A DNA stretch of 7,277 nucleotides from an uncultured Halieaceae bacterium (lineage in GTDB: Bacteria > Pseudomonadota > Gammaproteobacteria > Pseudomonadales > Halieaceae), in NCBI GenBank assembly GCA_938045215.1, contig CALINF010000211.1, forward strand, positions 1 through 7,277. Reading direction: 5' to 3'. Below the pieces are notes generated by a model, which was given only the letters and a program-made list of their open reading frames with translations, was not told where the DNA came from and ran no database searches. Position numbers and translations under genes: made by a program. Every line of letters starts with the position of its first letter. Position 1 is the first letter of the stretch. This document shows, piece by piece, positions 6,006-7,277 of the stretch.

Positions 6006-7277
6006 TTGACACAAGCCATCGTGAACGCCACCCCTTCCCTCCATCAACTGCCATTTCGCCCTGCCGACTTTTCGACCCTGACAGAAGCGCTCGACTACGC
6101 TGCCCAGGGAGAGACCGGCTGCAATTTCTATTCGGGTCGCGGCGCCTTGTATGCCAGCGTGACGTACTCACAACTGCGCATCCAGGCTCTTGAACTCGCT
6201 GGCAAACTGCTCGGAATGGGCCTCGAAAGAGGAGATCGCGTGGCGCTGGTTGCTGAAACCAATCCGGATTTTGTGCGTTTTTTCTATGCCTGCCAATACG
6301 CAGGGCTATTACCTGTCGCTTTACCAGCATCCGTCAAGATGGGAGCACACAGCACCTACGTAGCACAGCTTCGCTGCCTGCTTGAGGCCAGCAACGCAAC
6401 CATCGGCGTTGCCTCCGAAGGCTATCTGCCCTTTCTGCAGGAAGCCAGTAAAGATATGAACATGCGGATGGTGGAAGAACCTTCCGTGTTCGATGCTTTA
6501 CCGCCCAGCGACCTGCAACTACCCACGATCCAGCCCGAAGACATTGCCTATATTCAATACACCTCTGGCAGCACTCGCTTCCCGCGAGGCGTTGTTATCA
6601 AGCACCACACCGCTATGGCCAACTTGAGCGGTATTGCGGTTGAGGGACTGGCTATTAGCTCCGCTGACCGCCTGATGTCATGGCTGCCTTTCTACCACGA
6701 CATGGGTCTGGTCGGCTTTGTACTAACGCCTGTGGCAACCCAGCTATCGGTGGACTACCTCGATACTCGCGAATTTGCCATGCGCCCGCGGCAATGGCTA
6801 TCGCTAATGACGAAAACCAAGGCCACGATCTCGTTCGCACCGTCCTTTGGATACGACCTGTGCGCACGTCGTGTTGCGTCTACAAAGCTTGACGATTATG
6901 ACCTCAGTAACTGGCGCGTAGCCGGTATTGGCGCTGAAATGATACGCCCACAAACACTGGAGCATTTTGCAGATGTGCTGGCGCCCTGCGGTTTCGATTC
7001 ACGCGCATTCACCGCCTGCTATGGCATGGCAGAATGCACGCTTGGGGTCAGCTTCTCGCCTCTACAATCCGGTTTTACCTCACACTACATCAACAGCGAC
7101 CATCTGGCCGATCATCACGAAGCTGTACTACTGGGCGATGACGATACACAAGGGCGCGGACGACATTTTGTCAATTGCGGCGTTCCGCTGCCCAGCTTTG
7201 AAGTTGAGATTCGTGACAACGGCGAAGTACTGGACGATATGCGCAGTGGCGTCATTTTTCTGCGCGGCCCAAGTGTT
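6006..7277 (+). CDS. Fatty acyl-AMP ligase / acyl-ACP synthetase, C-terminus cut by window edge
   Basis: 424 codons are visible; full-length relatives have roughly 580 residues, so the small C-terminal domain is missing. The enzyme activates a fatty acid with ATP as acyl-AMP and passes it to an ACP. Motifs: YTSGSTRFPRGV (185-196), the phosphate loop; MSWLPFYHDMGLVG (224-237); FAPSFGYDLCARR (277-289); NWRVAGIGAEMI (302-313); ACYGMAECTLGVS (337-349), the adenine-binding motif; and FVNCGVPLPSFEVEIRD (388-404). The WLPxxHDMGL and PxFxYDLCxRR signatures mark fatty acyl-AMP ligases rather than ordinary acyl-CoA ligases. About 40 residues (350-387) between the adenine motif and FVNCG are compatible with the family's characteristic insertion. 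The usual lysine of the PKG triplet is Arg194. Together with the ACP and Spt it recalls the Caulobacter acyl-ACP synthetase of ceramide synthesis. It starts at TTG with a good GAGGGA site, after a 708-base intergenic, so it is transcribed separately from the genes to its left. Confidence 0.88.
   Translation, partial: MTQAIVNATPSLHQLPFRPADFSTLTEALDYAAQGETGCNFYSGRGALYASVTYSQLRIQALELAGKLLGMGLERGDRVALVAETNPDFVRFFYACQYAGLLPVALPASVKMGAHSTYVAQLRCLLEASNATIGVASEGYLPFLQEASKDMNMRMVEEPSVFDALPPSDLQLPTIQPEDIAYIQYTSGSTRFPRGVVIKHHTAMANLSGIAVEGLAISSADRLMSWLPFYHDMGLVGFVLTPVATQLSVDYLDTREFAMRPRQWLSLMTKTKATISFAPSFGYDLCARRVASTKLDDYDLSNWRVAGIGAEMIRPQTLEHFADVLAPCGFDSRAFTACYGMAECTLGVSFSPLQSGFTSHYINSDHLADHHEAVLLGDDDTQGRGRHFVNCGVPLPSFEVEIRDNGEVLDDMRSGVIFLRGPSV

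Noticed and set aside
5959..6330. Minus-strand frame of 123 codons
   Set aside because: It is antisense to the N-terminal part of the acyl-AMP ligase, which has a good ribosome site and continuous homologous sequence.

Overview
The window is bacterial. It most resembles a Gram-negative member of the Pseudomonadota, possibly a marine gammaproteobacterium; that placement is an impression from protein style and moderate GC, not a computed result. It carries most of a de novo sphingolipid (ceramide) biosynthesis locus. From left to right: an ELM1/DUF1022-family gene on the minus strand, cut at the left edge (788 down to 1); a short divergent intergenic (789-856); a plus-strand unit of acyl carrier protein (857-1099), serine palmitoyltransferase (1141-2349) and a calcineurin-like metallophosphoesterase (2370-3293); a minus-strand unit, read right to left, of a two-part GNAT protein resembling bacterial ceramide synthase (5297-4155) and a GT-A-type nucleotidyltransferase (4134-3295); a gene-poor stretch of about 0.7 kb (5298-6005); and a plus-strand fatty acyl-AMP ligase starting at a TTG codon (6006), cut at the right edge.

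The core chemistry can be read from known families. The fatty acyl-AMP ligase would activate a fatty acid and load it onto the phosphopantetheine arm of the small ACP. Serine palmitoyltransferase would condense the acyl group with serine to give a 3-keto sphingoid base. The GNAT-type protein would add the second acyl chain. The 3-keto reductase step (CerR in Caulobacter) is not encoded here; it may lie beyond the right edge or elsewhere in the genome.

Three further genes, for the ELM1-family protein, the nucleotidyltransferase and the metallophosphoesterase, have no assigned role in ceramide formation. Their enzyme types (GT-B-like, nucleotide transfer, phosphoester hydrolysis) would suit making or trimming a sphingolipid head group. 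This is inference from position only, and it is the part of the window most likely to contain undescribed biology.

No tRNA, rRNA, CRISPR array, insertion sequence or convincing intrinsic terminator was found. The two operons converge with one base between their stop codons, so no dedicated terminator fits there.
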